A DNA stretch of 60,000 nucleotides from Takakia lepidozioides (lineage: Eukaryota > Streptophyta > Takakiopsida > Takakiales > Takakiaceae). The DNA is taken from NCBI GenBank assembly GCA_030704615.1, contig CM060732.1, positions 77,297,053 through 77,357,052 on the forward strand, read 5' to 3'. The position numbers were made by a program, and so were the translations under genes. Under the pieces are notes generated by a model. That model was given only the letters and a program-made list of their open reading frames with translations. It ran no database searches and was not told the origin of the DNA. Positions 34,289 through 44,269 of the stretch are shown in pieces (within the stretch, counting starts at the first letter, position 1; every line of letters begins with the position of its first letter).

Positions 34289-34853
34289 TCCTTGTGTGCA
34301 GTGAGCTTAGAGGCACAGGCATAGTAGTGACAGAGGGATTAAGGAAGAAAAGAAAGGGGAGGAGAGGAGGCAAAAGTAAGTTATTTGTCGCGTTTCTCAG
34401 GGTGAGTTTTTGGGTCTAGCAGGGTGTATGAGAGACTCGTCCCAAATTGTCATAATGCTTGCACACAGCCAACAACAATCTGGTCTCATCCAGTGTTTGA
34501 TGTATGAACTAGCAGTACCATGCTAAACACAATCTCATATGTGACTTAACTGTACACTGCTAGTCCCACGACATACCGAGGCAGACAGCTTTGTGAAATT
34601 CTGATTGACATACATTTACCTGGTCAAGATTGAGAACTAACTAAAGATTGTGGTTTGCGTACAGGTGCTTGCAGAAATTAGACCATACTTAGTTGGCACA
34701 GGTGGAGGCGAATTGAGTCTAGTTAAGATTGATGGGCCTGTGGTCAAGGTTAGGCTTGGAGGGCCAGCAGCTTCAGTCATGACAGTGCGTGTGGCAGTGA
34801 CTCAAAAATTGCGTGAAAAAATTCCCATGATCGCAGCAGTCCAGTTGCTGTAG
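32401..34853 (+). CDS. NFU-type iron-sulfur scaffold protein, plastid-like (4 exons, 263 aa)
   Basis: Exons 32401-32547, 32932-33073, 33813-34126, 34665-34853; GT-AG introns with matching phases. Exons 1-2 give a Ser/Arg-rich, poorly conserved N-terminus of about 90 residues, as expected for a plastid transit peptide; they are less certain than exons 3-4. Exon 3 encodes the NifU C-terminal-type domain: [19 protein letters not shown], then [11 protein letters not shown] with the CxxC that holds a labile iron-sulfur cluster, then [16 protein letters not shown]. Exon 4 is a second NFU domain ([30 protein letters not shown]) that lacks CxxC, exactly as in Arabidopsis NFU1-3. These proteins pass [4Fe-4S] clusters to photosystem I and other plastid targets. 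ATG at 32401 chosen as first in frame; residue 7 is an alternative. Confidence 0.85.
34255..34291 (+). repeat. (TTTC)n microsatellite in NFU intron 3
   Basis: About nine uninterrupted TTTC units between NFU exons 3 and 4. Confidence 0.95.
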
Positions 34854-35617
34854 ATCTCTTATGTACACAAGGGTGTGTGGTCTAGGGAAGTTAGCTAGTT
34901 TCCAGCTATTGACCTTGCTGGCAAAACACCTTACCAAATTCTGATGCTGTATTCTGCAGGTTCCCTTTTCCCAGCTGACTTCACCCCAAATTTATGTCTG
35001 GTACTTCTGGTGTATCAGATGAGCTTTAAAAAGCCTGCTTACCTTAGCTATGTCTCTGCTGGGAGTGGGGTGTGAAGCCATGTGTAATTTATGATGGCCC
35101 TTGGAGTATTTGGTCGTGGATTAATGCAAATTGAGAGTTGTGGTTGATATCGGTGTAGAACACATTCATGTACATGCACACGTTGTGCAGTAAAAACTTT
35201 TCATCTGTAAGGTTCATCCAGGTATGGTGACCGAATAGTAATTGAATATGGTCAGAATGTCTAAGATTGATAGCTGATGTAAGTCAACTAGGTGATACTC
35301 TTTATTTTTGGAGCTACTTCTCCTGTTGGCCAACACTAGCAAGCACCATGAGCACACTACAGCACATTTTTCGTTTGTGTCTGTTATGATATATTTAATC
35401 TGTTATTTGCCCTCAGCAACCTCCTTTTTACCTCTAAACTGTGGGGACAGCACAGATGCTTACCATTCCAAGACAACTCATCAGCATTGCTGGCATTCAT
35501 GTTTGAAATTGCTACAACATCAGATTTGTGTAAAAACATGTGACAAATCATTCTGACATTTCACTCTACACTGATTTTGTACTCACAAGCTGTGTCTATA
35601 TGGACTGTCTCAAAGTC

Positions 35618-36401
35618 TCATCTCACCTTGACTGGCAATAAGGTCCTGTTCCCCAAGTACCTCTGACAGCCAAAAGGTAAACATGACCTGAAATGTGACA
35701 ATGACCATGTAAGAGAATGTCCTCTTAAGACATTGTTTGCCGTAGCCTTGTGGCCATTGACCCCGCCCCCTGTTTGTGCGGAACACGAAGGGACAGAAAA
35801 TACCTTTGTCAAGAGCTGACGGTGGTAGTATAACTTACCATGGAACAGACAATTGATCGAGTTTTCCAGATATCCTCTAGAAATCCCTTTACACAACATC
35901 AATCTGCTGTGTGTGGTTTGCCCAATAACTAGGCCCCAAAAGGGCCTGGGCTTTTGGCTCAGCCTCGAGACTTTGGAAGTTGGTAAAGAGAGGTACAGGA
36001 ACAAATCCCTTGAGGATTTGAAGAGGGCATCTCTCTAGTGAGAGTACCCAGGGCAATGAATCAGAAAGTGGATATTGTCTTCAGATTGCCCACACAACGG
36101 GCATTTGGCATTACCCCTTTCCTCTCTGCATCTGTTTGCTGTTCGAAGGTAGGCTTCCCGCCCTGAGTTCAAATTTCAGGCCACTGCCGAGAGTGGGTAA
36201 ACCCTTGAGGTCATCCACGATGGCCTCACCCATGCCACAGACTGGAAACAAGTTCAGGGATGTTTTCTGCCTAACTTCATTAATGAAGAGGTAAGAGAAA
36301 TGGCTAGGAAGGAACAAGTGCATTCCAGTTCCACATATCAGGAGCCTGTTCAAAACATGCCACAAATAGCTCGATTCTTGATCAACTGAGTAAGGTTCCA
36401 T
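35618..36401 (-). pseudogene. LINE 3' end remnant with zinc-binding motif
   Basis: On the minus strand, downstream of the GTS1 stop, the reading FELRAGSLPSNSKQMQRG, then AKCPLCGQSEDNIHFLIHCP, then about 60 further codons resembles the C-terminal zinc-binding region found after RT in many plant LINEs (C.lC...E...HfL..C). The frame is interrupted near 36040. The remnant lies in the same orientation as GTS1 and may form part of its 3' UTR. 34854-35617 upstream of it holds nothing recognisable. Confidence 0.6.
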
Positions 36402-36419
36402 ATTTCAGCAGTCGAGTTA

Positions 36420-38842
36420 TCAATATGGACCTCGTCTGTCTTTGGGGCGATTGGCTCTTCGTAGTACGAGCCCACTGGAGACCCAAGCCTGACTTCTTTC
36501 TGCTGTACTGTCATTCTGTATCCAGCTGCAAAGCCGTCCATCTTCACCTCCTGACCAACAGAATAATTCTCCCCAAGCTCCTGGGCTTGCTCCAACATCG
36601 TGGGGGGACCAAACAGACCTCACCACACTCATGTGACCTCCTTGGAGAACTGCACTAGCAGGCCCCACTGCACCGACACTTGTGTTGGCATTGGCCTGAG
36701 CAGAAACATAGTTGACAGGAAAGTAGCCCACTGAGCCCTCCTGAGTGCCCGCTACCAGCCATAGGCTGTCAGCACGTGCCGCATAATGACAGTGTATTAA
36801 ATAATCCACCTGCCCCACATTCAGAAGTGAGTCCTCATATCTCCAAAGCATGACCAGTCCTCTGTAGGCTGTGTCTACCACATTACAACAAAGCTATGCC
36901 AATTTCGAAGAGTATCAATGGAGAGAGTGTAGGAGCAGTTGCTGACAGGAGGAAGGGGCCAATTGCATGAAGCTTTAGCACGCGTATCACCAAAGTTGGC
37001 TTCTAGAGTTGACTCCTCAAAGTTCCAAACGCTGTTTCACACAATCTCAACACTTTACATTAGTAACCACTACCCAGATGGCCTATGTGTTATGTTCACA
37101 AAAGGACATCTAAGTGAGCAAACCCACAAATCTTCACTTTTGACAGACCATACCACAGGCACCCCACAATCAGCTATTCCTGTAGGGCTGTAGACCTGGT
37201 GTGTAAAGCTGCTGCGCTTGAAGTAGCAGAACCATGACCAAATCAGCATCAAAGTGCACATAACTTCGATGGGATCAAACACCAATCCATACTTCAAAGA
37301 AGAACCGAGTTAGACTGACGGGAACAGAGTATATAATCTATTGCAAGAGGTCATACCCACCTTAGAGTCTCAATGTGTGTTAGGCACCAAAGTTTTTCAT
37401 AGCTCCTTCCAAAGAAGCCCACCCTTGCCACAGAAGTTCCCACGCCCATTACCTGCACCCAAACACAACAACAGCTGACTTACAAAATAGACACTCTAAA
37501 ATTCTGCACCCCAGGGTAGAAGCAGATCGCTGGAGGATACATGGAGCTCTAAATTTGAGAGAAAGTGTCAGTCGAGCTCTGGGAGGAGAAGAAATGACTG
37601 CCTGACCCTGGTATAACTACTAAATCAGCTTTTTAAATTGAGCCCTTCTGTATTTACCATGTGACGTCAAAGTAATAAGACAAAGTTAGCGTAAGGTGAA
37701 GTTAGAGTTGCAAACAGGAGAGAGAGCCAGTATTAAACAGCAAACAAGACATGAAAACATCCAAGAAAACTCGGTCAATAAAAAAAATCAGAGAGGAATG
37801 GAACACACAGCCTCCAAGCCTTCATCATCGTCGATGGTGCCTTTGGTATCAAAGATGCACATGAGCCCATCTACTGAGGATGATACCAGCTTCTCCCTCT
37901 TTGTTGGATGAAATCGGACCTATCACATAGAATAAAATTAGTCATTTATTGGAGACAATGACTGGGGGTGCATTATGACCACAATCCAGATCATTAGTCT
38001 CACCCTAAGTTCATGCAACTGACCTGCATAGGTTACACCATAGCCAGCACATGGTATAACCACTCAGCAGGCATGAAGCAAGTGATGACCACCCACATAT
38101 TACTCACTAGACTGTTGGGACATAGTCTCAAACCTGAGTGACAGGTTCGGTATGACACTCTTCCAAGCAGGCCATTTGGTGCCTTGTCCTCCAATCCCAG
38201 AATAGCACCTGGCCACAAGGAGTCACAGCTGACACTTACACGCACGTAGGGAGATGTACAACCAGTGAGCCTCTAATGGAGGTTCATGTGCAACATACAA
38301 ATGGGTAATCAAGTCTGTAAAAGAGTATACAGAGGGGATGCACAAAACATTAGTCAATTCCCAGACAACCTTACCTGGGCATTACACCCGGCAGCCACCA
38401 AGTTGCCTGTGGATCCGCCCACACTGAAACTCCATAATTCTTGAGATGGTGGTGCCCTCAACAATGCCACCTATTCCCAATGTGGGCAGTCGTTAAGAAA
38501 CAAACCCCCAGTTGAAGCATTGACAGTTGAGAAGAACTGCCTTGCAGGTGTATTTGGTTGGATATGGTGAACGTGTGCAGGTGTGCAGAAAGGTAACTCT
38601 TTATTCCAGATTCAAATTGAACTAGCAGCTCCCTGTGTAATGACACATACCTGTTTCCTTTCCCGGGTGTCCCATGCCCTTATTGTGCCATCAGCAGACG
38701 AAGAACACAAGAAGTGGGGAGATGTTGCGTCCGGATAGACAATATCACTGATTGTGTTGGTATGTCCCACACAGTCCCCCAGAAACTGCACTGTATATGG
38801 GGCGTACAATTTGATTGCATTTGTTGACAGTGACACCGCCAT
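36420..38842 (-). CDS. GTS1: WD40-repeat protein, GIGANTUS1 / WDR89 orthologue (6 exons, 335 aa)
   Basis: Exons on the minus strand: 38651-38842, 38375-38470, 38134-38208, 37809-37919, 37361-37452, 36420-36861. All have GT-AG borders, phases agree and the total is 1008 nt. The protein begins MAVSLSTNAIKLYAPYT and shows WD-type repeats: GHTNTISDIV...CSSSADGTIRAWDT, GNLVAAGCNAQVLFWDWRT, KLVSSSVDGLMCIFDT, LWCLTHIETL, GSVGYFPVNY, GGHMSVVRSV and FCWSGGEDGRLCSW. Segment by segment this follows the Arabidopsis GTS1 / animal WDR89 family. GTS1 limits growth and biomass in Arabidopsis and has been linked to ribosome biogenesis. The repeat after the LWCLTHIETL block is shorter than in Arabidopsis. ATG at 38842 is the natural start. 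Confidence 0.88.
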
Positions 38843-40760
38843 TTCAGAGTTGTCTCCACTGCACCAGCGTTTACAGCATGAGTTAAGTTAGCATGTGGAC
38901 ATCAACTGATGTGAAGGAAGTTGAGCCAAGTTGAAAATATATTCTTGGGTTTTCTCGGATGAAGTTGCATCAAACGCAAAATTTTCTATGCATGTGGTCT
39001 AACAAAAGGGAGATAAATCTTCCACTTCAGTTTTTGTTACCTATCAACTGTAGACATTCCAGACCTCGCTGGATAAGAAGATAGCAAATTTCTTATCCCA
39101 TTTCAAATTCAAGACGGCTACCTCACTAAAACCCTAAACCTCAGCACCTTCACTATTCTGTGGAAATTTGAACCACGTAGCGAGCCTTGTCCTGTGCAAA
39201 ACGAAAATTGAAAGAGAAGAGGCTTATTGCTTGTCCCTCTCCAGCAGATGGGCCGCAACCGCGTCTGCTCATGCAAAGCCTGGTTGCATTATGCAAATTC
39301 TAAAGTTCCTGGAGGAAAAACTCCAATGTTTTCCTGACTTACTTGGCAGAGATGTCGAAGACATAGTCAGGGTCATCAGGAACTCCAAAACTTGCTTGAA
39401 TGCTGGTACTCAACCTGCACTTCGTAGTGACTGCCATTGACAGGGTGATGATCCACCAAAGAAAACAAAAAGACCCATTACAAAACTGCATCACCCGTCT
39501 CCTCCGCTGCCTCCAATTTCATCGCCATCCCTGCAATCTACTGACGACTTCAAAACGGAGTGCATTTTAGTGTGAGAAGACTCGTACATTCACACGCGTG
39601 ACCCCTCGGGACCGGATTCCGGCAGCCTGGGCTCCTCCGGCGGGGCCCTGTCAAATCCTCCCCATCCCTCTTACCTCAATTTTCGTTGTGCACAGGACAA
39701 GGCTCGAAGTCTTTTCCCTGAAGTTTACAAGGTACCTACTTTGGAGGGTTTATGGCTGTGGCTTGGTCAAAACCGTGGTTGCTCAGCTACTCCCCGGTGG
39801 TTTTCACAGACCAATTCAAAGTCTTCAGATTACCGACATAAGAAGTGCAGACAAGAGGTCCTGTGGGTTGAGGGTTGGTACAATCCTCCTTGTGGGGAAG
39901 AAAATCTAAGTGGCATGGCACAAGGTCGACAACAGTGTAGTGATGGTGGAAAATTGTCGGAGTGTGGTCCTAATTCTGGTGTGGATGGCGGAGCTCCTTC
40001 TAAGCTTGAAGATGAAAGTGAGAATGGCTCACATTGGTAATGCAGCACCTGTAAGTTAGGATGTTTGTATGCTCCTCGTTGTGTTATATCCAAGTGACTT
40101 GCATGAATGTTGTTGAAAGCTACACTAGCTCTCCTCCATAAAGGAACCTGTCACGGTATTGATGCTCTTGGGGTTCGTGGCATGAAAGGTCAATCATGGA
40201 GGGTGGATCAGCTCCGGCATGAATTCCTTAAAGACCCTTCACAATGTTGGGACAACCGTGATGGCAAGGTGCGGCTGTCTTCATGCATGATGTGACGATG
40301 TTTGTCTCTTCCGCAAAAATGGCTCTTGAAGCCAGTATTATAGTTTGTTTTGCCAAGGATGCCAGGCAAATGCATTGCCCAAGGCTTTTTTCCTGGTGTT
40401 AGCAAGGTTCTTGGGAGGGTCAGCTTGGTCTTAGGAGACTGTGTTTAAAATTTTGGCTGCTGAGCTGCACCTTGGTGGTTTCGCAGACCAATCCAAGATC
40501 ACCGGACTCCAGACATAAGCAGTGCACACAAGAGGTCATTTGGATTGAGGGTTGGTTGAATCCTCCTTGGGGGAAAGAAAAGCTATTTGTGTTCATGACA
40601 CAAGGGCAACGACAATGTGGTGAGGGCACCTTCTTGTTCCACACATTCTGTCCTTAATTTTTCATGTTAATTGTTGTAAGTAAGCTTGTTGTGTGGATCT
40701 ATGGTGGTGTGGATCTATGGTGGCTCCAAGTGTTTTTTACTCGTCACAACCAACTGCTTA
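38843..40760. other. Spacer with a duplicated unknown sequence
   Basis: Upstream of GTS1 (38843-39600) I see no gene. Two related segments, about 39700-40000 and 40375-40650 (offset about 677 bp), share CAGACCAAT, AGACATAAG-type, CAAGAGGTC, TTGAGGGTTGGT, AATCCTCCTTG and ACAAGG-type blocks. Both are open in the same frame and conserve residues such as RHK.C.QEV.W.EGW.NPP.G.E. Possibly parts of an old mobile element or a broken gene; family unknown. Confidence 0.45.
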
Positions 40761-40860
40761 ACAGGTAATTATCTGAAAACCAAAAACAAAGTCGAGGAGA
40801 AGCTTTGGAAGGAATATTTTTCAAAACCCCAATCAATGGTGGGACAGTCCAGGCAGAAAG

Positions 40861-41671
40861 GTGAAAATGAGAGACAGTGAACAGCTTTCTTGCAAATTGA
40901 TATGCTCCCTCTCCTCAATATGCTTCCAGTGGTGGGTAGGTATATAGGTCAGGTTATACCTGCCGGGCTTGGGCATGGGGCCCGGGTATAGAAAATATTT
41001 AAAATTCTACATGCCTGATGGACATCAATAATGCACAAGCTGATAACCGGGGGGGGTAGAACTTGGATATTGCACAACAACATAAAAAAATATCAATACA
41101 AAATTTCCGTCCCGGCCATATGTCAAAAAAATTATTGCATAGAAACATTATATGTGTAGGAAAGATGAAGGCTGAACTGTTGTGTAGCACATATGAGCTT
41201 TGAAATGCACAAATTACAAGTTTCCCGAACAGAATAAGTCAGTAGAGGCCAACTTTAATGTTGGCTATTCTATGTTGAGCATCCCTGCACTGGGAATTAG
41301 GTACGCAGTATGAATAGGTTGAGCCTAACCTGGATTGATGACCAGGTGAAGAACCCTAACACCATCCCAAACCAGGGTATTTCTCGGCTAAATCTGCCTA
41401 TGCCGGGCTTTGGGCCGGGCTTGGAAAGGCAGTACCTGCCTGTGCTGGTCTTTTGCCAGGTATCATGGTTCTTAAAGCCCGTCGGGCAGGTCCTTTAATA
41501 CCCAGGTTGATGCCCGCCCAGCACTGGTCTTGTCCACAATTCCGTACTGTGGTAAGTGTTTGCTAGAAATATAAGATTGTCATCATCACTGCTGATGGCA
41601 ATGTGGAGGATTTACGTGCTATTGTTGGTGAGGCAGGATAGCTGAAGGAAGTTATTATGGAGTGTTGGGTC
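40861..41671 (+). other. Probable intron upstream of the DYW PPR frame
   Basis: Sequence before 40861 and after 41671 aligns without a gap to the paralogue at about 27625-27720, apart from one base upstream, with 811 extra bases between. The extra piece begins GTGAAAATG after CAGAAAG and ends TCCAG before GTCCATCTG, a good GT-AG intron. It contains the hAT-like element at 40927-41526. If spliced, the ATG at 41657 would be removed from the mRNA. A one-base difference upstream leaves the start codon of such a transcript uncertain. Confidence 0.5.
40927..41526. mobile_element. hAT-like non-autonomous element (MITE)
   Basis: 600 bp with inverted ends: left CAGTGGTGGGTAGG, right end reading CAGTGCTGGGCGGG on the minus strand, the common start of hAT elements. 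The similarity extends about 60 bp inward (CAGGT, ACCTGCC, GGGCTT). No transposase. I do not see a clear 8-bp target duplication. Confidence 0.6.
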
Positions 41672-44269
41672 CAGGTCCATCTGAAAGGGCCAGGTTTCAA
41701 GCACAAGACTGATAGCTACAAGAAACCTGCACCAGTAGATAGTCAACTAGCAGCAGCAGCAGCACAGTGGGTAACAGCAGGCACCTCCACCATGGTCACC
41801 TCTTCTGAGAGAGGACTAAGGCTGGGAGTCCACAAGATCTCTTATGACGCTTTTGGGCACGTGAGGACTCTATGTGAGGCAGGACGACTGAAAGAGGCTC
41901 TGCAAGTTTTGAACAAATCAGGGATATCTGCGGATTTAGATACTTATGTCTATCTCTTGCGGAAGTGCATCAAGATAAAAGGCCTGGCAGCAGGAAAGCA
42001 GGTGCATGCTCACATTATCCAAAGTGGATTCAAGCCGAATGTTTTTCTACACAACACCCTTGTCAACATGTATGTAAAATGCGGGAGCATCGTGGATGCA
42101 CAACAAGTGTTCAACACAATGCCTGAACGAGGTTTGATCACATGGAATATGATGATGGCAGGATTTACCAAGCATCGCTGTGGTAAGAATGCCTTGGAGA
42201 CCTATGAGCAAATGGTGCTGGAAGGGGTGAGACCCAACCAGGTCACGTTTGTTTGCATTTGCAATGCGTGTGCCAGGTTGGGAGCCCTGGAAAAGGGCAG
42301 AGAGGTCCATGCTGACATTATGAAAGCTGGAATTGTACCAAATGTCATTCTGGGCACTTCCCTGGTGAACATGTATGCCAAATGTGGGAGCATCAAGGAT
42401 GCAAAGGGAGTGTTCGACAATATGGCTGAACGTAATGTGGTGTCATGGAGTGCAATGATCGCAGGATATGCCCAGCATGGGTACGGGATGGAGGCTTTAG
42501 AGACCTATGAGCAAATGATGCTGGAAGGGGTGAAGCCGGACTGTATCACGTTTGCTTGCGTTTGCAATGCATGTGCTAGCCTTGCAACCCTGGAAAAGGG
42601 CAAAGAGGTTCATTCTGACATCATGAAAGCTGGAATTATACCAGATGTCATTCTGGGCACTGCCCTAGTGGACATGTTTGCCAAATGTGGGAGCATTGAG
42701 GATGCAAAGGGAGTGTTCGACAAGATGGCTCAACAGGATGTGGTGTCATGGAGTGTGATGATTGCAGGATATGCCCGACATGGGTGCTGGATGGAGGCTT
42801 TGGAGACTTATGAACAAATGATGCTGGAAGGCGTTAAGCCAGACCAGGTTACGTTCGCTTGCATTTGCAATGTGTGTGCCAGCCTGGCAGCCCTGGAAAA
42901 GGGCAAAGAGGTTCATGCTGATGTCATGAAGGCTGGAATTGAACCAGATGTCATTCTGAACAATACCCTTGTGGACATGTATGCCAAATGTGGGAGCATC
43001 GGGGATGCAAAGGGAGTGTTCGATGATATGGGTGAACGAAATGTGGTGTCATGGAATGCAATGATCGCAGGATATGCCCAGCATGGATCTGGGGTGGAGG
43101 CTTTGGAGACATATCAGCAAATGATGTGGGAAGAGGTGAAGCCAGACCGTATCACATTCGTTTGTGTTTGCAATGCATGTGCTGGGCTGGCAGCACTGGA
43201 AAAGGGGAAACAGGTCCATGCTGATGTCATGAAGGCTGGAATTGTACCAGATGTCATCCTGAATACTACCCTTGTGGATATGTATGCCAAATGTGGGAGC
43301 CTGAAGGATGCAAAGGGAGTGTTCGACAGTATGGCTGAACGAAATGTGGTGTCATGGAGTGCAATGATCGCTGGATATGCCCAGCATGGTCGTCATAGGG
43401 AGGCTCTGCAACATTTTGAAGGAATGCTGAAGGAAGGATTGAAGCTGGACAGTATCACCTTTATATGTGTTCTCTCTGCATGTAGCCATGCTGGCCTAGT
43501 GGATGAAGGCAGACACTACTTTGTTTCCCTGAGTCAAGATTGTGGTGTCACTCCAAGAGCAGAGCACTTTGGCTGCATGGTTGACCTTCTTGGCCGTGCA
43601 GGTCAACTGGATGAGGCAGAGAGCTTCATTAACAACATGCCTATCAAACCAGATGCGATGGTGTGGAAGGCCTTGCTTGGTGCCTGCAGAATTCATGGCA
43701 AAGTGGAGATTGCAGAACGTGCAGCAACATCTATTCTCAAGTGGGATCAACAGGATGCCACAACGTACGTGTTGTTATCAAACATCTATGCCGCAGCTGG
43801 CCGGTGGGACGATACTGCAAAGGTGAGAAAAATGATGACGGTCAGAGGGGTCACAAAGGAGCCAGGTCGCTGCTGCATTGAGGTTGGCAACAGGGCGCAC
43901 ACCTTCATTGTAGATGACAAGTTGCATCCGAAAATAGAGGAAATCCATGCCGAGCTGAGAAGATTGTCTGGGCTGATGAAGGAGGCAGGGTATGTGCCTG
44001 ACACACGGTTTGTATTGCATGATGTGAAGGAGGAGGAAAAGGAATTTTCTCTTGGCTACCACAGTGAGAAGCTGGCCATTGCTTTTGGGCTGATCAGCAC
44101 GGCCCCTGGGACGCCTCTCCGTCTAATCAAGAATCTTCGAGTATGTGGTGACTGCCATACAGCTGCAAAGTTCATCTCAAAAATTGTTGGTCGAGCAATT
44201 GTTGTACGGGATGCGAACCGTTTTCACCACTTCGAGGATGGGGTTTGTTCATGTGGGGAGTACTGGTGA
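41657..44269 (+). CDS. PPR protein, PLS class with E and DYW domains (870 aa)
   Basis: Intact open frame. After an N-terminal part of about 60 residues come tandem PPR motifs from about residue 70 to 640, arranged as 101-residue P-L-S triplets with KEVHADIMKAGI, LVDMYAKCGSI, NVVSWSAMIAGYAQHG and GVKPDQVTF. Four consecutive triplets (starts near 42197, 42500, 42803, 43106) are very alike. Then E motifs (FGCMVDLLGRAGQLDEAESF, MPIKPDAMVWKALLGACR), a PG box (EPGRCCIEV) and a DYW domain with HSEKLAIAFG and CGDCH, the zinc-binding deaminase residues, ending CGEYW rather than DYW. Such proteins edit C to U at specific sites in plastid or mitochondrial RNA. The start may be wrong: the ATG at 41657 may lie in an intron; Met at about residue 45 (MVTSSERG) is an alternative. 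Confidence 0.9.
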   Translation: MECWVQVHLKGPGFKHKTDSYKKPAPVDSQLAAAAAQWVTAGTSTMVTSSERGLRLGVHKISYDAFGHVRTLCEAGRLKEALQVLNKSGISADLDTYVYLLRKCIKIKGLAAGKQVHAHIIQSGFKPNVFLHNTLVNMYVKCGSIVDAQQVFNTMPERGLITWNMMMAGFTKHRCGKNALETYEQMVLEGVRPNQVTFVCICNACARLGALEKGREVHADIMKAGIVPNVILGTSLVNMYAKCGSIKDAKGVFDNMAERNVVSWSAMIAGYAQHGYGMEALETYEQMMLEGVKPDCITFACVCNACASLATLEKGKEVHSDIMKAGIIPDVILGTALVDMFAKCGSIEDAKGVFDKMAQQDVVSWSVMIAGYARHGCWMEALETYEQMMLEGVKPDQVTFACICNVCASLAALEKGKEVHADVMKAGIEPDVILNNTLVDMYAKCGSIGDAKGVFDDMGERNVVSWNAMIAGYAQHGSGVEALETYQQMMWEEVKPDRITFVCVCNACAGLAALEKGKQVHADVMKAGIVPDVILNTTLVDMYAKCGSLKDAKGVFDSMAERNVVSWSAMIAGYAQHGRHREALQHFEGMLKEGLKLDSITFICVLSACSHAGLVDEGRHYFVSLSQDCGVTPRAEHFGCMVDLLGRAGQLDEAESFINNMPIKPDAMVWKALLGACRIHGKVEIAERAATSILKWDQQDATTYVLLSNIYAAAGRWDDTAKVRKMMTVRGVTKEPGRCCIEVGNRAHTFIVDDKLHPKIEEIHAELRRLSGLMKEAGYVPDTRFVLHDVKEEEKEFSLGYHSEKLAIAFGLISTAPGTPLRLIKNLRVCGDCHTAAKFISKIVGRAIVVRDANRFHHFEDGVCSCGEYW

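Noticed and set aside
42047-42420. Minus-strand frames opposite PPR genes (also at 28135-29694 and 51847-52807)
   Set aside because: They are antisense shadows of the PPR coding repeats and repeat with them.
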